A DNA stretch of 64,000 bases from PALSA-693 sp963702305 (lineage in GTDB: Bacteria > Actinomycetota > Acidimicrobiia > Acidimicrobiales > Palsa-688), in NCBI GenBank assembly GCA_963702305.1, contig CAVPBX010000003.1:62001-126000 (forward strand), read 5' to 3'. The notes under the pieces were generated by a model. The model was not told where the DNA came from, did not search any database, and worked only from the letters and a program-made list of their open reading frames with translations. This document shows positions 63,149-64,000 of this stretch, piece after piece. Every line of letters begins with the position of its first letter. The first letter of the stretch is position 1. A program made the translations under genes and the position numbers.

Positions 63149-64000
63149 TCAGTCCGCGGGCCGTGACAGGCCGGCGCGTGCCGCTCCGCCTCGAGGGACC
63201 GGCGTGGCCATGTCGGCTCGCAGCCGGAACGGCTGGACTATCTGGGCCACGACCGAATGTCCGACGCGGCATCTGGGCGCCGTCTGTTCGATCGGAACCG
63301 GTCGACCGCCGATCCCGGTACGTATCGGCGCGCCCCCGCTCGGTGCCACCGCGCAACCGGCCAGACGATCCCAACAGACGAGCACGAATCCGAAGTTCAC
63401 GGCCGCCCGACCGGCGACCGGAGTATTCGCGTGATGGAGGCGATGGTAGGCGGGGCTCACCAGGATCCGGCCCAGAGGCCCGAAGGTCCAGCGGAGGTTG
63501 GCGTGCGGGAGGGTCACGAGGCAGCCGTAGGCGATCAGTCCGGCGTTTGGCACGGCCCCGCTCGCCCCCAGGACGAGCGCGGGGAGCAGGGCGGGCAGAT
63601 AGGAGGCGTGCGCCAGAGGATGCGTCCGGAAGGTAGTGAAAACACTCATGTCCTCTTGTGAGTGGTGCAACGCGTGCAATCGCCAGAGGGCAGCTGAGCG
63701 ATGGTTCGCCACGTGCGCCACCCAGTTCATGGCATCGATGCCGGCGAGGATCGCACCCACCGCCACGACCCTCGGGAGGAAGGGAAGCCGGCTCAGTACC
63801 AGGAAGTGGGCGTGCCGCTCGACGGTGACGGCAAAACCCGTATTGAGTAGGGCGACGAAGGGGGCCACGATCGCGAACAGCGCCAGGTAACCCGCATCCA
63901 CCAGGTGGGCCCGGGCCAGCAGCGGGCGGCGCACGGCTGGCCATCGACGCTCGGCCAGGAACACCACGGCGACGACCGCGACGAGGCCCGGACCGACCGT
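63149..64000 (-). CDS. Fatty acid hydroxylase / sterol desaturase family protein (N-terminus beyond window)
   Basis: A membrane di-iron enzyme, open to the right edge, so the N-terminus is missing. At least 284 residues are seen. Histidine clusters are present: DAMNWVAHVANHRSAALWRL (H-x3-H), HALHHSQEDM (H-x2-HH), LVTLPHANLRW and SPAYHRLHHAN (H-x2-HH). Hydrophobic segments such as YLALFAIVAPFVALLNTGFA and YLPALLPALVLGASG lie between them. The reaction is oxygen-dependent hydroxylation or desaturation of a lipid. The C-terminus is proline- and arginine-rich. It lies just upstream of the glycosyltransferase and may be co-transcribed. Confidence 0.87.
   Translation of the reverse strand, partial: TVGPGLVAVVAVVFLAERRWPAVRRPLLARAHLVDAGYLALFAIVAPFVALLNTGFAVTVERHAHFLVLSRLPFLPRVVAVGAILAGIDAMNWVAHVANHRSAALWRLHALHHSQEDMSVFTTFRTHPLAHASYLPALLPALVLGASGAVPNAGLIAYGCLVTLPHANLRWTFGPLGRILVSPAYHRLHHANTPVAGRAAVNFGFVLVCWDRLAGCAVAPSGGAPIRTGIGGRPVPIEQTAPRCRVGHSVVAQIVQPFRLRADMATPVPRGGAARAGLSRPAD

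Overview
The window is high-GC DNA (roughly 70% by eye) with GTG starts, 4-nt start/stop overlaps and probable leaderless mRNAs. This fits an actinobacterium. A RamB-type glyoxylate regulator, an EtfD-like membrane Fe-S reductase, a mycothiol-associated MDMPI-fold protein and an ECF42 sigma factor agree, and an Acidimicrobiia-like lineage is plausible, but no rRNA or marker gene here fixes the taxonomy.

Layout. 0-6.5 kb: end of a secreted protein, gpmA, then nitrogen control: glnD faces an amt-glnK-small membrane protein operon, and a cNMP-binding-domain protein follows. 6.5-13.3 kb: etfD-like reductase, then ramB divergent from aceB-aceA (glyoxylate shunt). 13.3-16 kb: a dienelactone hydrolase and an aldose 1-epimerase, both broken by several single-base indels, and a GC-rich non-coding stretch with an 83-nt imperfect hairpin. 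16-32.4 kb: two divergent catabolic operons. The minus-strand one is acyl-CoA dehydrogenase, TetR, acyl-CoA ligase, FAD oxidoreductase, D-aminoacylase-type amidohydrolase, acyl-CoA ligase. The plus-strand one is acyl-CoA dehydrogenase, MDMPI protein, biotin-dependent carboxylase (two subunits), AtuA, enoyl-CoA hydratase. An 18-bp palindrome sits between them. Electrons from the dehydrogenases could reach quinone through ETF and the EtfD-like protein, and acetyl-CoA could feed the glyoxylate shunt.

32.5-41.7 kb: mixed single genes (DUF1697, YCII, CGNR regulator divergent from an unknown gene across an inverted repeat, luciferase-like oxidoreductase, nitrobindin-like protein, GAF-Fis regulator divergent from an alpha/beta hydrolase, MscS channel, thioesterase). 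41.7-47.8 kb: a MacB-like ABC exporter operon with a repeat-containing lipoprotein, divergent from an OmpR/kinase pair. 47.8-55.5 kb: an accessory-looking stretch with small unknown genes, local GC drops, a second (broken) two-component system and a decayed tyrosine integrase ending beside tRNA-Gly(CCC); it looks like the remnant of an integrated element. 55.6-64 kb: slipin, a structured non-coding RNA candidate, a GNAT, an ECF42 sigma factor with its DGPF/YCII partner, a double-length dCTP deaminase, a RibD/DHFR-like reductase, a GT-C type membrane glycosyltransferase and a fatty acid hydroxylase.

Most notable: the ECF42-DGPF operon and the nearby DHFR-like gene carry the same promoter pattern (TGTCGA or CGTCGA, 17 nt, CGTAGA) at the same distance from their start codons, so they may form one small regulon. 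Many genes contain one-base frameshifts that leave conserved peptides intact on both sides; assembly or sequencing indels should be excluded before any of them is called a pseudogene.
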